A program made the position numbers and the translations under genes. A stretch of DNA of 64,000 nucleotides from Hyphodiscus hymeniophilus (lineage: Eukaryota > Ascomycota > Leotiomycetes > Helotiales > Hyphodiscaceae): positions 806,001 to 870,000 of the forward strand of contig VNKQ01000017.1 in the NCBI GenBank assembly GCA_016508695.1, read 5' to 3'. The first letter of the stretch is position 1. Each line of letters begins with the position of its first letter. Under the pieces are notes generated by a model. It did no database searches, was not told the origin of the DNA, and saw only the letters and a list, made by a program, of their open reading frames with translations. Below are positions 21,261 through 33,500 of this stretch, piece after piece.

Positions 21261-23431
21261 CTATAGCTCATCGTGGTCTGGGACTTCATCATCTTCGCCG
21301 GGTCCACCTGCTTGGCTGTACAACTTGCTGGTAATTGGGTAAGCGACGTTGGAAAGCTTCTCTTTTTGTTCCTCGAAATCTTCAGTGACAGCGGTGGATC
21401 CGTTCTCATCGAGCCATTCGGTGGTTTCCTTAACAGCTTCGAGAAGCTGTGATTGTGTCAGCATGTTGCGTAGGAAAGAAAGTGGGTTTCCTTACAGTTT
21501 CCTTGTCATCTTCATCGATCTTTCCTCCAAGACCCTCCTCATCATTGACCTGGTTCTTCAAAGAGAATGCGTAGTTCTCAAGACCGTTTCGGGCCTCAAT
21601 GCGCTCCTTGGTAGCTTTGTCCTCATCGGCGTATTGCTCGGCTTCTTGAACCATGCGGTCGATCTCTTCTTGTGTGAGTCGTCCCTTGTCGTTTGTGATG
21701 GTGATGGATTCAGTGTTTCCAGTGCCCTTGTCACCAGCGGTGACCTTGAGGATTCCGTTTGCATCAAGCTCGAATGAGACTTCGATTTGGGGAACACCAC
21801 GAGGCGCAGGAGGGATGCCAGTAAGCTCGAACTTTCCGAGGTTGTTGTTATCTTTTGTCATAGTTCTTTCTCCCTCGTAGACTTGGATCAAGACTACTGG
21901 CTGGTTATCGGCAGCAGTCGAAAAGATTTGAGATTTGCGAGTAGGAATGACGGTGTTCCTTGGGATCAGCTTGGTCATGACACCTCCAGTAGTCTCAATA
22001 CCAAGGGTCAACGGGTTGACGTCCATAAGAACAATGTCATCGGTTCCTTCCTCACCAGACAAGACACCACCTTGAACGGCAGCACCGAAAGCAACAGCCT
22101 CATCAGGGTTGATACCCTTAGATGCCTTCTTACCTCCAAAATACTCCTCAATAATTTCCACAACCTTGGGAATGCGGGTAGATCCACCAACCAAGACAAT
22201 GTCATCAACCTCAGACTTCTTCACCTTGGCATCCTTGAGAACTTGTTCGACGGGCTTGAGGGTCTTTCTGAAGAGATCCATGTTCAACTCCTCAAACTTG
22301 GCCCGGGTGAGGGTCTCAGAGAAATCATCTCCATTGAAGAAAGCTTCGATTTCGATGCGGGTAGTCTTTTGGGAGGACAAAGTTCGCTTTGCCTTCTCAG
22401 CTTCACGCTTCAGTTTACCCATGGTCTTGAGGTCCTTGGTGATATCGACGTTCTTCTCCTTATTGTACTTCTTGGCAAAGTAGTTGATGACTCGCTGATC
22501 GAAATCCTCACCTCCCAAGTGGGTGTCACCAGCGGTCGAGAGAACCTCGAAAACACCACGGTCGATAGAAAGGAGCGAGACATCAAAGGTTCCTCCACCG
22601 AGATCGTAGACAATGATTTGACGTTCACCCTCAGTCTTGTCAAGACCATAGGCAATAGCTGCGGCGGTGGGCTCGTTGACAATCCGGAGGACGTTCAGGC
22701 CGGCAATGATACCAGCATCCTTGGTAGCTTGTCTTTGGTTGTCGTTGAAGTAGGCTGGAACAGTGACGACGGCGTGTGTGACCTTCTTGCCCAAGTATGA
22801 CTCGGCAACCTCCTTCATTTTTCCAAGAATCATGGCCGAGATCTCCTCAGGGGTGAAGACCTTGGGAGATCCACCGACATCGACTTGTACGGATGGCTTG
22901 CCATCCTTCTGAACGACCTCGAATGGGAAGTGCTTCATGTCACCTTGAACATCCTTGTCTGAGAACTTGCGACCGATCATGCGCCTGAGAACACCTATTA
23001 GCTACGAAAAGGACACCTTTGTGAATGCAACTTACTTGACATCATAAACGGTGTTCTTTGGGTTTCCTGCGGCCTGGTTCTTGGCTGCATCTCCAACGAG
23101 ACGCTCATCTTCAGTAAAGGCGACGTATGAGGGGGTAATTCGGTTTCCTTGGTCATTTGTGATAATTTCGACCTTGCCCTTCTGCATCACACCGACACAC
23201 GAGTAGGTAGTCCCGAGATCTATTCCGATAACTGCATGGCAGACATGTTAGCAACCACCCTTCATCTTTGCAGACAGATTGTCCCTTACCAGTGCCATAA
23301 CTTTCTTGTAGGGGGTCTTGATCAGATTGTGCATGTGCTTGGGAGACAAGAGCGAGAGGAGAAAATAAAAGGACGAGATAAAAGAGGGCGGACACGCCCA
23401 TGTAAAACGAGCTGTTGTTTCCTCGTGCCAT
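21261..23431 (-). CDS. KAR2: ER Hsp70 chaperone BiP/Kar2
   Basis: Lumenal Hsp70 that folds secretory proteins and controls the unfolded-protein response. Four exons, 23431..23290, 23231..23036, 22984..21496 and 21446..21261, join to 670 residues. The N-terminus has a long signal peptide (FYLVLLFSPLALVSQAHAQ). The nucleotide-binding domain shows GIDLGTTYSCVGV, IVYDLGGGTFDVSLL and DIVLVGGSTRIPKV. The substrate domain begins after DVNPLTLGIETTGGVMTKLI. The protein ends in DHDEL, that is an HDEL retention signal. The last exon carries only the lid end and HDEL, so a reading without it would lose ER retention. A 337-residue antisense open frame (21787-22800) is a codon-bias shadow. Very secure. 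Confidence 0.98.
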
Positions 23432-24121
23432 GATGATGCTAGATCACTGTGGTCGATTGAAAAGAAAAGAGGTGATGATTGTGTCTGGGGAGAAGGGACG
23501 GAATATTTTGGAATCGGAGCGACTTTATCTGGAGAGCTACTAATTGTAAATCTGGCCAAATGGTGCACAGGCGTGTCTCTATTGGCTCGGCTGTATTGGC
23601 GCCTGCCGAAAATCTGTCCTCTTTGAGGCTGACAACTCTATTTACCATCTGGCTGAGGCGCAACTCAAGGGGAGGATATATATCCCTGAGAGGCCACCTG
23701 TCAGTGCAAAGAAGTCTCACCTCTAGTACTACATGATTTTATACGAACATAAACATTGCATATATAAATAATTACAAAGATGCATCACACACGATTTACA
23801 AGGCTGGACGTTCTCAATCGAAGTACCGCCGAGCGTCACGTGTGTGTGGCGATCATGAAAAGGGGCAGGGCCCCCGCAACAGCCGAAAGTAGGGGGGAAT
23901 GAGGGGTTCAATATTTTTAACCATGTAGTGTCTAAGTAAGGGTTACCTTTAGTCACATCACAGTCAGTCGAAACTCTCACCTCTGATAATGGCAGTAAGG
24001 ACGTCATTGACCATTTTCTCAAGTCTTCTAAGACTTCTATGCTCCTGAGACCATGCCAATGCAAATGCGTATGTGAAAGCCATGCCATGCGACGCAATTA
24101 TCGAATACATATCATCATCAA
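23432..24121. other. KAR2 promoter and HBS1 3' flank
   Basis: About 0.7 kb between two minus-strand genes. The part nearest KAR2 contains paired CCAAT boxes (listed separately) and an imperfect heat-shock-like GAA-TTT-GAA array near 23502-23513. TCACGTG occurs near 23836. No gene is seen. Confidence 0.55.
23581..23599 (-). promoter_or_regulatory. Paired CCAAT boxes in the KAR2 promoter
   Basis: Two CCAAT boxes on the coding strand of KAR2, at 23599..23595 and 23585..23581, are separated by nine bases, about 150-170 bp upstream of the ATG. Mammalian ERSE is CCAAT-N9-CCACG; here the nine-base spacing occurs twice, but the half-site after the second box is CCTGT, so an ERSE is not proven. CCAAT-complex input is plausible. 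Confidence 0.45.
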
Positions 24122-26715
24122 TCATAAACCTAGCTCTAGTAATCCTGCACCAACTGTCTCCCCTCCAGCTCTCAACACCACTCTCCCCGGTGCCTCTAGT
24201 GGTACAGCAGTCTCCAAGTCAACAACCACTCTCGCAATCGCACCTGGTTTCACAATTCTCGGCTTCTTCTTCCCAACGACTGCTCCAGTTCCTTTATCCA
24301 ACACCGCAATAATCTCTGTAATTCGTCCAGGAGTATGCAGACGTCCTCTGTGAACGTCTATTTGCATAGGCATCAGAAATTCAAAAGCCAATACCTTCGC
24401 CGTGAATCGCTTGACGTTCTGGATCGGAGAGCTGGGGCTGCTTAGGACATCTCCAATTTTAAGGTGGATGGGATCGATATCTGAAAGATGCAAGGTCACG
24501 TTTTGTCCTGCTACCGCCCAATCCGCAGCTTCGTTATCGATTTCAATAGACCTTATAAAACATTTCTGACCTGCTGGCTGCGCGAGCAATGCGTCTCCTG
24601 CTTGAAGAGAACCAGATTCGATGCGTCCTGAAACGGACAGGGGATTTTGTACGCCGCCGCGGAAGATGTCGCCGATAGTGAGGCGCAAGGGTTTGGTGAG
24701 TGCGCGAGTGACGGGCTCAGAGTTGTCCAGTTCCTCGACGATCGTTGGGCCATTGTACCATGCAATCAGTTCAGGCTCCGTTGATCTGCGAACGATGTTG
24801 TCCCCGCGTAGACCCGAACACGGGATGAATGTTATATTTTTAGAGAGGAAACCGGCAGCGGTGAGGAATGCTGATATTTGTTGTGAGATTTCGGTGAAGC
24901 GGTCTTCAGACCAAGAGACAGTGTCAAGTTTGTTGACTGCGATGATGACACGTTGAACTCCCATACTCCGAACTAGAAGAGCATGTTCTTTTGTTTGTCC
25001 TTTCAATCCAGACTCGAAGGAACCTGTGCTGGCATCAATGACAAGGACGGCAAAATCGGCCTGTGAAGCTCCAGCTATCATGTTGGGTATGAAATCTCGA
25101 TGACCGGGAGCGTCTAATATCGTAAAATTTGTTTTGTCGGTAAAGAACTTATTTGTAGCAATATCAATTGTGACTCCACGCGCTCGCTCCTCACTCCCTT
25201 GATCTAATACCCAGGCAAGAGCAAAGGATGATTTCCCCATCTTCTCCGCTTCGGAACGATATCTGTCAATAGTACGTTGGTCGACGACTTTGAGATCGTA
25301 TAAAAGGCGACCCATGAGCGTGCTCTTCCCAGCATCGACGTGACCTAATGATGTTAATATACAACAAGTATTTTGCCGCACGGTACATGGGCGTACCAAT
25401 GACAACAAAGTTCGCCTCGTTTTTCTTCTCAGCACTTCCCCATTCCTTCAAAACATCCAAATTCTTACTCCTCGCCCTGGGAGTATCATCTACCTTCAAC
25501 GCCTCCACACCGGTCGCAATTTGGTCCGCTTTCTTTTCGGCATTAGTCTTTGGTGGGCCTTTTCCCCCTTTACCATTCGCTACGAAGTATTAGTTTGTCT
25601 ACTTCTTAGATTGCCCAGAGAGTGTCGGACCTTTCGATTGCGCGGCAATTACCACGTCATCTGGACTAGGTCCTGCAAACGGGTCAGTGGCTGTAGTAGC
25701 GATTGTGGTGTACGAAAGAGTGAAAAGGTTGGCGAATGGAGCTGGGGGCATGGGACTGCTGAACATGGTGCTGGCGAATGCGGAGGGCTCGGCTTGATCG
25801 GCTGGGCCAAGGTCCATCTGGGGGTTAGATTCAACCTTTGGGGCCTCTTTCTTTGGCGAGGGGGGTTTTTGATGTTTCTCATGTGGATTTGAATCTTTTC
25901 TTTTTCGCAGTGGAAATCCCCGAGAGGGCGTTTTGGATGTAACTTCCGTTGTTGTATCCTCCTTAGATGACTCATTGATAGCAAGGTCAGACATGGGCTT
26001 CTCAATGCCAGAACTACCAGACTTCTGTTCCTGAGCCTTCTTCTTCCTTGCCGCAGCCAAAATCTGCAATTTCGATAATTTTGGTGCCCCATCCGATGAG
26101 CCGCCAAGCAGACCTCCTCTCAGATACAAAGGTTCCACAAATATCGCCTGCCTATCCACGGGTGTATTCAGCCAAGGCATATCCTTGAAGAAGTCCGCGA
26201 AGGAGAGTCGTTCCGAGCAAGTCGCAGGCCCTGCCATCCATCCCTCAGCCCCCCTCTTCGAATTCCTCGCTTCAGCAAAGAAAACACCTGACCCACCTGA
26301 CTTCTTCGGCACACTCTTTTTGTTCTCCTTCTTCGGCTTTGCAATGTGTGTATTGACCAAGTAGCCAACGCTCTTCTCTACGTCGTAGTAGTAGTGCCAT
26401 AACGCGTCTTGAATTTGCTTGTCCGTAATGGAACCTGCATCATTTGATAATTTGGCCCGTACGGCTATCGTTCCTATTCTTAACTGTTCTGCAAAGACAG
26501 GTTAGTCATGCCATGACGGGCATTGGAGGTTACTCACCTTTGTCGTCTTCTGTGAGCTCTGCAAACAGATTCTCTCGTCAGCGGTTTTAGCAACAGTCCA
26601 TGTTGAAAAGTATACCAGTATTGTCTCCGTCATTATCATTGTAATCAACTCCACCATCGAAATCATCCAACTCATCATCCAAGTCCATATTCTTCACTAT
26701 TTTGTGTCGCGACAT
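24122..26715 (-). CDS. HBS1: Ribosome-rescue GTPase Hbs1
   Basis: eRF3/eEF1A-like GTPase that works with Dom34 to split stalled ribosomes in no-go and non-stop decay. Five exons, 26715..26616, 26558..26538, 26488..25631, 25579..25397 and 25344..24122, join to 794 residues; exon two is only 21 nt. The N-terminal Hbs1 domain reads LTEDDKEQLRIGTIAVRAKL, then QIQDALWHYYYDVEKSVGYL. A long, charged, disordered linker follows. The GTPase core has GHVDAGKST (split by the last intron), DAPGHRDF and NKLD. The C-terminal beta-barrels end in LRAGGETVGAGLLELGL. The fourth exon joins correctly only if the preceding intron starts at 25630, which removes a premature stop. Conserved and secure. Confidence 0.95.
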
Positions 26716-27240
26716 CTTGGACTTCGCAAAAATACCAATTTGGAGTCACGAATATGATCAGGAGATACGTCGCCAAGATGATGCACGATTCTTGAGCCAC
26801 AAGGGCGAGGAACGTTCAGATTGTTTGTGTGTTGTCGAGCTGCGTGGTGGGGTTCGAAGTTAAGCACGGGGCAGAGCATCGTCATACACGATAAAAATAA
26901 AGTACCTTACATAAGGTGAGCTAAGGCACGTTATGACTATGCACGTGACACGGACAAAGTTGAGAGGAAGCACTCTCCTTTTCATTATGCAGATCGAAAC
27001 CATACAGTTCAAAGTAGGGGAGATCACTAAGCAACAGCGAAAGTGTACGGGCATGCAAGGCTCCCGGGTATATTGGCTTTTGTTGTGCACTAGACATTGC
27101 GAGAACGAAGCTCTTCAAAGGAAACGCAATGAACGTGATCCAAATCTCCATCCACAAACCCATCACAGAAATTTGGCCAATATGTACACAAAGTCAGAAA
27201 ATCTCATAACCACTAACGCCATCGCTTGCATTTCAATTCT
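26716..27240. other. HBS1 promoter and VPS27 3' flank
   Basis: About 0.5 kb between two minus-strand genes. Short open frames on both strands show no domains. A GAAGTTAAGC-type stretch near 26850 recalls 5S rRNA but lacks the rest of it. Confidence 0.55.
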
Positions 27241-29738
27241 TCAAAGATCAATCAAACTCTCCTCCATTACATTCTGCTGAGGGGCATGGTGTGGCGCAGA
27301 GGGAAAGGACTCCTGCGTATATCCGTTATAGGTTTGACCAGGAGCTTGCCAGGGTTGTGGGACAGCGGTACTTTGCCAGTACGGTGCTTGTTGCTGAGGT
27401 GGTGGGGCATGTTGTGGTAGTAGTGATGTTTGCTGTTTCACAGGCTGATGTGTGACTACTTGAGGAGAAGCTTGTTGTGCTGGTACCGAGTGATACTGTT
27501 GGGGCGATTGGGTGGAAGTGTATTGTGATTGGCTTTGGTCCAGATCTTGCTGTGGTGGCGCCTGCCCAGCATTGTAAAGGTATTGTGGTTGACTTTGTTC
27601 CCCTGGTGGAGCTTGACCGGCATTATTGAAATAGAAGCCAGCATTTGGGTCCGTCGACGGAGTCATGACTGGTTGGGATGGAGCCATGGGCGGAGGCGCT
27701 GATTGTGGTATTTCCGGTGCATAGGTGGGTACTGGGTTGGGTGCTTGGTAGCTATGCGTTATTTGAGGCTCTTGCGGATGTGATTGCGCCGGGTATTGAG
27801 CATAGGAATCGTTTCGTTGATCCAGTGCTGGATATCCCGGGTTTGCTTGCGTTGCGGTCGAGGAAGGCTCGTTGGTTTGCCAGCTCTGTTGAGGTAGCGC
27901 CTGAACCTGCGAAGGATACTTGTTGTAGTCGGTTCGTTGCTCAGGAGCAGGATAGCCCGGGCTCGCAAACGAGGCTCTCCTATCGTATGCGGGATATTGT
28001 TGTTGCGTTGGAGCATAGTACGTTGATTGCGGCCTTCCATATGATTCTGCGGAAGCATTTCCTGTGTAGAAGCTCTCTGCTCCACTTGCAGCACCGGATG
28101 CATTTGCTATTGAGGGATGCATATTTGATCCGGCTCTCTGTGGACCATGAGGGTTGTAGCCACCAATTGTATGTTGGTTGTACGTATTCGACAAACGTTC
28201 TTCAAGCATGCGATCATAGTACCGGACCACAGTCGAGAGCTTTGCATGAAGATCGAGCAATGTGTCTGTGCCTGTTAGCTAAGGTCTTCTTTCGAAGAAC
28301 ATAGAACTTGCCATGTTTGCTCATTGTCTCGCCATAAGTCCGAGCAAGTTTTGGTCGCAAGGCGCCAATGCTGTCGTACAGCTCTTGTATTTGTGGTTCT
28401 CGAAGTATCGTTCCGGGGGGTTGAGTCTGTAGCCGATCCACTAGTGTCGAGAAGAGATTGATATTCTCCGCTTCAACTGGAGTGAGCTCATAGTCGTTCT
28501 TCGGCATTACGAAAGATCCCGTAGAGCTCTTATCCCTAGAACCAGACTGCTCCTTCATTGTTGCTGCATGCTTTTTCTTTTGTTCCTCCATATCCGCAAG
28601 GGATGCTGCAATCGCTGCTTCCAAGTCGTCATCTAAATCCTCGCCATTCTTGCTCGCAGAAGGCTTTGTGGGTCCGTTCGCCTGCTCCTTGGGCTTCGTC
28701 TCCACGGTAGTATGCGCCTTTGCCTGTGGAACGTACCCAGCACCGGAGTGTCCATTAACTTCCTCAAGACTCATGGCCAAAGCTCGCTTGAGATCTTCAT
28801 CAAACCCATCGTCTACTCGGGCGCTGCGAGGTTGCATCGAAGTCTGTGGTTTGGGCTTAGATATGCTCGAAGATCGATCATTCGCAAACGATCCACCTTT
28901 GCTCGATTTGTCTGTGAGCTTGATATAACACCCATCGTCGACTCGCACCGGCTGTAGAATTCCAAGGTGGGGCAGAGGTAGCGTTTTACTAGAGCACTGA
29001 TGGTCGAAGACATTTCCGCAATTCCGACAGTGGTGCTTTCGATTTGTAAAACTGAAGGCAGTCCTGCATCGCATACAGACGTCGGAATCCGACCACTCCG
29101 GGGGCTATTGATAAATCAGTACGATATTTTGCACAAGGGTGCGCTACTCACTGCACTACTATCCACCATACTGCTTGCAACAGCGACCTTAGGAGGAAAG
29201 TTAAAACCTTCGTGCTGTAAGCTCCGATATGTTTCACCGATGTAGTTTAATTCAAGCCGCCCTTCTGTTGCCGTCGCCCAATTTTGTACCAAGTCCAAGA
29301 TCTTGTTCTTGACATCATCATTCACTGCCGCAGGCCCATAAGCTTTCAGAAGAGAAACTAGGTTGTCCATGAATTCTCGTGAGGCGATTTCCACCAGAAA
29401 GTGTGAACCTCCATTTTTAACGCAGGTATCTGTGAGCTTTATCCTTCACATCAGCAAGTATCAAGTGTTTTGACTGCGATCAACGTACATTGAGTGCGCT
29501 CAGTTGTGTATTCGGATTCTTGTTGCCTATACGTCGTTTGAGGGATCGCATAGCCTCCTTAGAATTGACCGTCTTTGATCGAATGACATCAGATATCTCA
29601 AGGTTGAGCGCAATATTTTCTCTAGTAGCTATTAGCATATGATATCAGGATGACTCTTTCAGAAGCGTACAGCGAGTCTCTGGTAGCTTCCTCGACTTGA
29701 GCTTCGATCTGAGAGTTGCTAGCGAACCATCCCGCCAT
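27241..29738 (-). CDS. VPS27: ESCRT-0 subunit Vps27 (VHS-FYVE-UIM)
   Basis: Endosomal protein that binds PI3P and ubiquitinated cargo and recruits ESCRT-I. Five exons, 29738..29671, 29621..29489, 29436..29152, 29104..28312 and 28271..27241, join to 769 residues. The last intron uses a GC donor (GCAAGT), which restores the frame. The order is a VHS domain (MAGWFASNSQIEAQVEEAT to about residue 150), a FYVE zinc finger with the RKHHCRNCG motif near 180, two UIMs (DEDLKRALAMSLEEV and DDDLEAAIAASLADM), and a GAT-like helical region ending MLEERLS. A long Pro/Gln-rich tail follows. Near its end is PSAP (FPSAPHH), the late-domain motif used by Hrs/Vps27 to bind Tsg101/Vps23. The protein ends ESLIDL, resembling a clathrin box. 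Confidence 0.95.
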
Positions 29739-30098
29739 GTTTTTAGGATGAGCGTCACTGGCACAACTTTGGGTTCTGGTGGTATTCAAAGAAAGTGTAT
29801 GCAGTGTGAGATACTGGCAGATTATCTGTTGATGGTTTACTGCAGATGCCGGAAGGTCGGTCGATAGGAGGGTGGGCAATGTATACACTTAGGTAGAGAG
29901 GCAAGCTCCAGAAAGCACTCATGCGGCGGCTTCTTCCGCGGTACAACGTCAGCCGCCAACGAACTAGTAGCAGGCTACTAGAATCTGTACCTGAACATGC
30001 ATTCTCCAAAGACACGAGCATGAATACCAATATGATCAATAGCAATAAATCAAGTCGAGATATCTAGCTGATGAAAAAGTACTCACTCCATGCTGTAT

Positions 30099-30522
30099 TT
30101 ATAAATGCAGTACCGTGAGACTTGAGTTGAGTACTTTTGGTAAGTGCTGTATTCTCGCTTCAGGATCCTTGTAAATGACGACGGCTTGAGCAGCATAAGC
30201 CAGAAACAAAGAACGACCAAATTCGGAGATGTATTCAAAGACCGATTGAACTTCAAAGAGCTACTTCAATAAAGAAACCCACCACATTATAATCATCCAG
30301 ACCCTTTATCACCTGTTCGCTTTCTTCGAAACCCCCAACAATAAGATATCCCTCCCCATACATCGCCCCCCTCCTCGAGTCCAAGACGACACGCTCGCAA
30401 TCCGCCACAGACACCATCAAGTCCCGGAGACGCGCAGATTGCGATTCATATATTCCCGCCTTGCCCAGTCTCTCGAAATCCGCCTGCTGATCGATCAAGA
30501 CATGCTTCAGTCTATAGTACAA
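30099..30522 (-). CDS. Small unidentified gene, 5' end unresolved
   Basis: Two protein-like open segments on the minus strand join in frame across a 52-nt intron (30312..30261, donor GTGATA, acceptor GTAG). They are 30522..30313 (QQADFERLGKAGIYESQ, SVADCERVVLDSRRG, GYLIVGGFEESEQ) and 30260..30099 (LFEVQSVFEYISEFGRSLF, AYAAQAVVIYKDPE). No ATG opens the first segment; an acceptor-like CTATAG at about 30516 suggests an upstream exon that would overlap the 5' end of the ubiquitin protease gene on the other strand. I do not recognise the family. Coding character is inferred from composition and the clean splice; other 3' splicing is possible. Confidence 0.42.
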
Positions 30523-30536
30523 CCTCGATCACGAGC

Positions 30537-33500
30537 ATGAGCCCGATTGCGACTGGCGGTCCTCCCCATACTCGGTCGACGTCCGTCAATGGAGGAGGAC
30601 CTGTGAGTACCATGAAAGGGTCTTCAGCTGGCGGGGTGAGCGATGGCAGGGGAATTGGTCGCAGTTATCCTCATCTCGACGATTTGACATCTGTCAGACC
30701 CGACGTCGATATCAACTCGCCGATTCGAAGAATTCTTCAAGTTGCAGAGTCACTGGCGAAACAAGCCGATACCCATATCGATTTTCGCCGCCCCGATATT
30801 GCTCTGCAAGAGTATATTAAAGCCTACACTCTCGCCACGAACTTCATACCCCACCACAAAGACTACCCGTCCTTGTCAGGCAGTCAAAGCGAGTTGCATC
30901 GTTCATATATGGGCCTACTCAAGCGGCTCAATGCACAGCAATCAAGATTTGACGAAGCAAAGCGGATCATAAAGGAGGATAATGAGAGGACTGGGGTGAG
31001 AGCTCTCTCGGCTGGGAAAGAAAATGCTTTTTCTACAAATGGTGCATCAAATTCCACGGACGGCCTATCGAATGGAAGTAATGTTAACGGTGATTCTGTA
31101 AATGGGGCGCATCGAGCGAAACCACCTGTCCAACCCAAGCCAAACGGTCTCCATGGTAAAGCTCTTCATCTACCAAACATACAAAACTCCACATCGAACC
31201 AAAGTGATCTAGCAAGTCGATTTGCTCGATTGCGTACGCCACCCATGCAGGATCCTCGTATCCGAACCCAGCCAATCTCAGTACCAGATAATTCGGCATA
31301 CAGTATCGAGCCGATGGCTCCATCTTCCACAGTCAGGCCGTTAGGACCTAGAGAAATGCCTTCTGTTCCAATGACTGCTCCAAGACAGACTAGAATGCCA
31401 CTAGATGTTCAGATACCTGAAATGCCGAAACCTCCAGATGCAATCTATAGTCCATCTCGTAACCCAGACTCAGCAGCGACCATCAATTTTCCGACGAGCA
31501 TCCCGCGTAGCTCCTCTTATATTGGCAAGGGGAACAATGCAGCTCCTCCGGTTTCCACGGTTGGGCGCACGCCTAGTTTAGAAGGCCGCCAAGAGTACTT
31601 CTCTCCAGCTCATAAGTTGAGCGATAATGATTCTCGAAGGCCGGAGGCTATTCTTCCGGATTCAACAACTGTCAGTGCCAGCGAGCTTACCGAATACATC
31701 CGAAGAGGTTCCCAAATTTTACGAATGTTGCTGGTAGATGTACGAAGCCGGGAAGAGTTTGACGAAGGCCATATCATGTCGACCTCAATCATGTGTGTTG
31801 AACCTGTCACGTTGCGCGCTGGCATGTCATCTGAAGACCTCATGGAAAGCCTGGTTCTCTCACCAGAATCCGAGCTGAGGTTGTATGATCGGAGGAATGA
31901 GTTTGATCTCGTTGTATTCTATGATCAGCGCTCGATGTCTCATAAGGGCCGAACCAGCGAAGCATCCTACCTCGAAAATTTCTCCAAAGCTATATATGAA
32001 TATGGCTATGAAAAGCAGTTGAAGAGGCGCCCAAAGCTGCTCCTTGGAGGATTAGATGCGTGGACTGACCTGATGGGTCCGAGTTCACTACAAAGTTCGT
32101 CGACAGGTTCGGTATCTATCAAAAACCCCAATGGAATTAGTAAAAAGTCTGCTCGACCCCTAGGTCGGGTTCCTATGGCTCGCGAACCGTACAGATTTCC
32201 CACCCGGAAGCGAACTTTTGAGTCTAGACCTTTGTCAAAAGAAGAAGAGAGCAGATGGGATGAAACGCTGCGAGAGCATCCAGCGCATGACAGCACGCCT
32301 GCCATTGAAAAGGATGATATCGAAGAGCTCTCATACGTCAGAACAACGGAAGATTTCTTTCGTAGGTACCCAGAGCTTCCGGCGGTTCAGGAATCCATGA
32401 CCAGTGCTCGGCCTGCTCGGCCTGCCTATCGTGTAGAACCATTCGACGCAATCCCACAACCACCTGCACGTCCAGCTCCTACCTTACCACGGCAGAAGTC
32501 TAGCGGCGTTTTAGATAAGACCCCGAGTGCCGATTATGCCATGGTTTCTACTACTGGTATCACCACTTCTGGACCGACTCCCGGACTATGTGGCCTTCGA
32601 AACAATGGAGTCAGTTGTTATGTCTCTGCTGTTGTTCAATGCTTAAGTGCGTCTGGACCATTTCGGGACTACCTCAAAAGTTTCACCCTTCGCCCCGACA
32701 CCAGAGTACCCAGAAAGGCGAACGAAACGACTGATCCACCTCAATTGCTGGTTAGAAATTTTGGCAATTTATTGGGTCACATGTGGTCTGGTCATTATGA
32801 TTATGTTGCCCCTAATACTTTTCTGGTAAGACAGTTTGTTTTGGCGCCAATCTTTTCTGACGTGTATTTAGGGATACGTGAATGCTATTCACATGGCCCA
32901 CATGCCACGAAAGTCAATAAGGAATCAAGCATTTGGCGGCAGTGGTCGCCAACATGACTCTTCCGAGTTCCTGATGTATATTATCCAGGTTTTACACGAA
33001 GAGATGAACAAGAAGCGTGATAGGCCAGACTATCAACAACAGCTGATGAAGATCTTCAACGACCAAACTCAAGGTCTGTCACAGGAAGACAGGGACAATT
33101 TTAACGACCAAACTACAGATCTCCTCGATACCCGAGACGCGATTCGTCGGGAATGGAGAAGAAAGTTGAATGCCGACGATTCTATATTGTCCAATCTTTT
33201 TCATGGAATGGATGCTCAATTGATCAGATGTACACGGGATAATTGTCGTTATCTGAAGAAGAACTTTCGAGAGTTCAGCATTCTTCAAATGCAATTCCCA
33301 GCGAAGTACACGGTGCCTGGGTCGAAAATACCCAAGATCACTCTCACGGATATTTTCCGGCATACTTTTAACCTAGAAACGCCGGATCCGCTTCCCGATT
33401 ATAAGTGCTCCAACTGTGGAGTTGCGAGCGCCTGCGTTCAAGACCGAGCCGTAACATATCTCCCCGATTATATCATACTCGAGTTCAGCCGATTTCAAGT

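Noticed and set aside
21787..22800. 337-residue plus-strand open frame
   Set aside because: Entirely antisense to the conserved third exon of KAR2; caused by codon bias, with no family motifs.
25581..25603. 23-nt intron directly after the QSKK end of the long HBS1 frame
   Set aside because: Too short and gives an immediate stop; the donor at 25630 yields a normal intron and the right frame.
26840..26875. 5S rRNA-like GAAGTTAAGC stretch
   Set aside because: Only a short match; flanking bases do not form the 5S helices.
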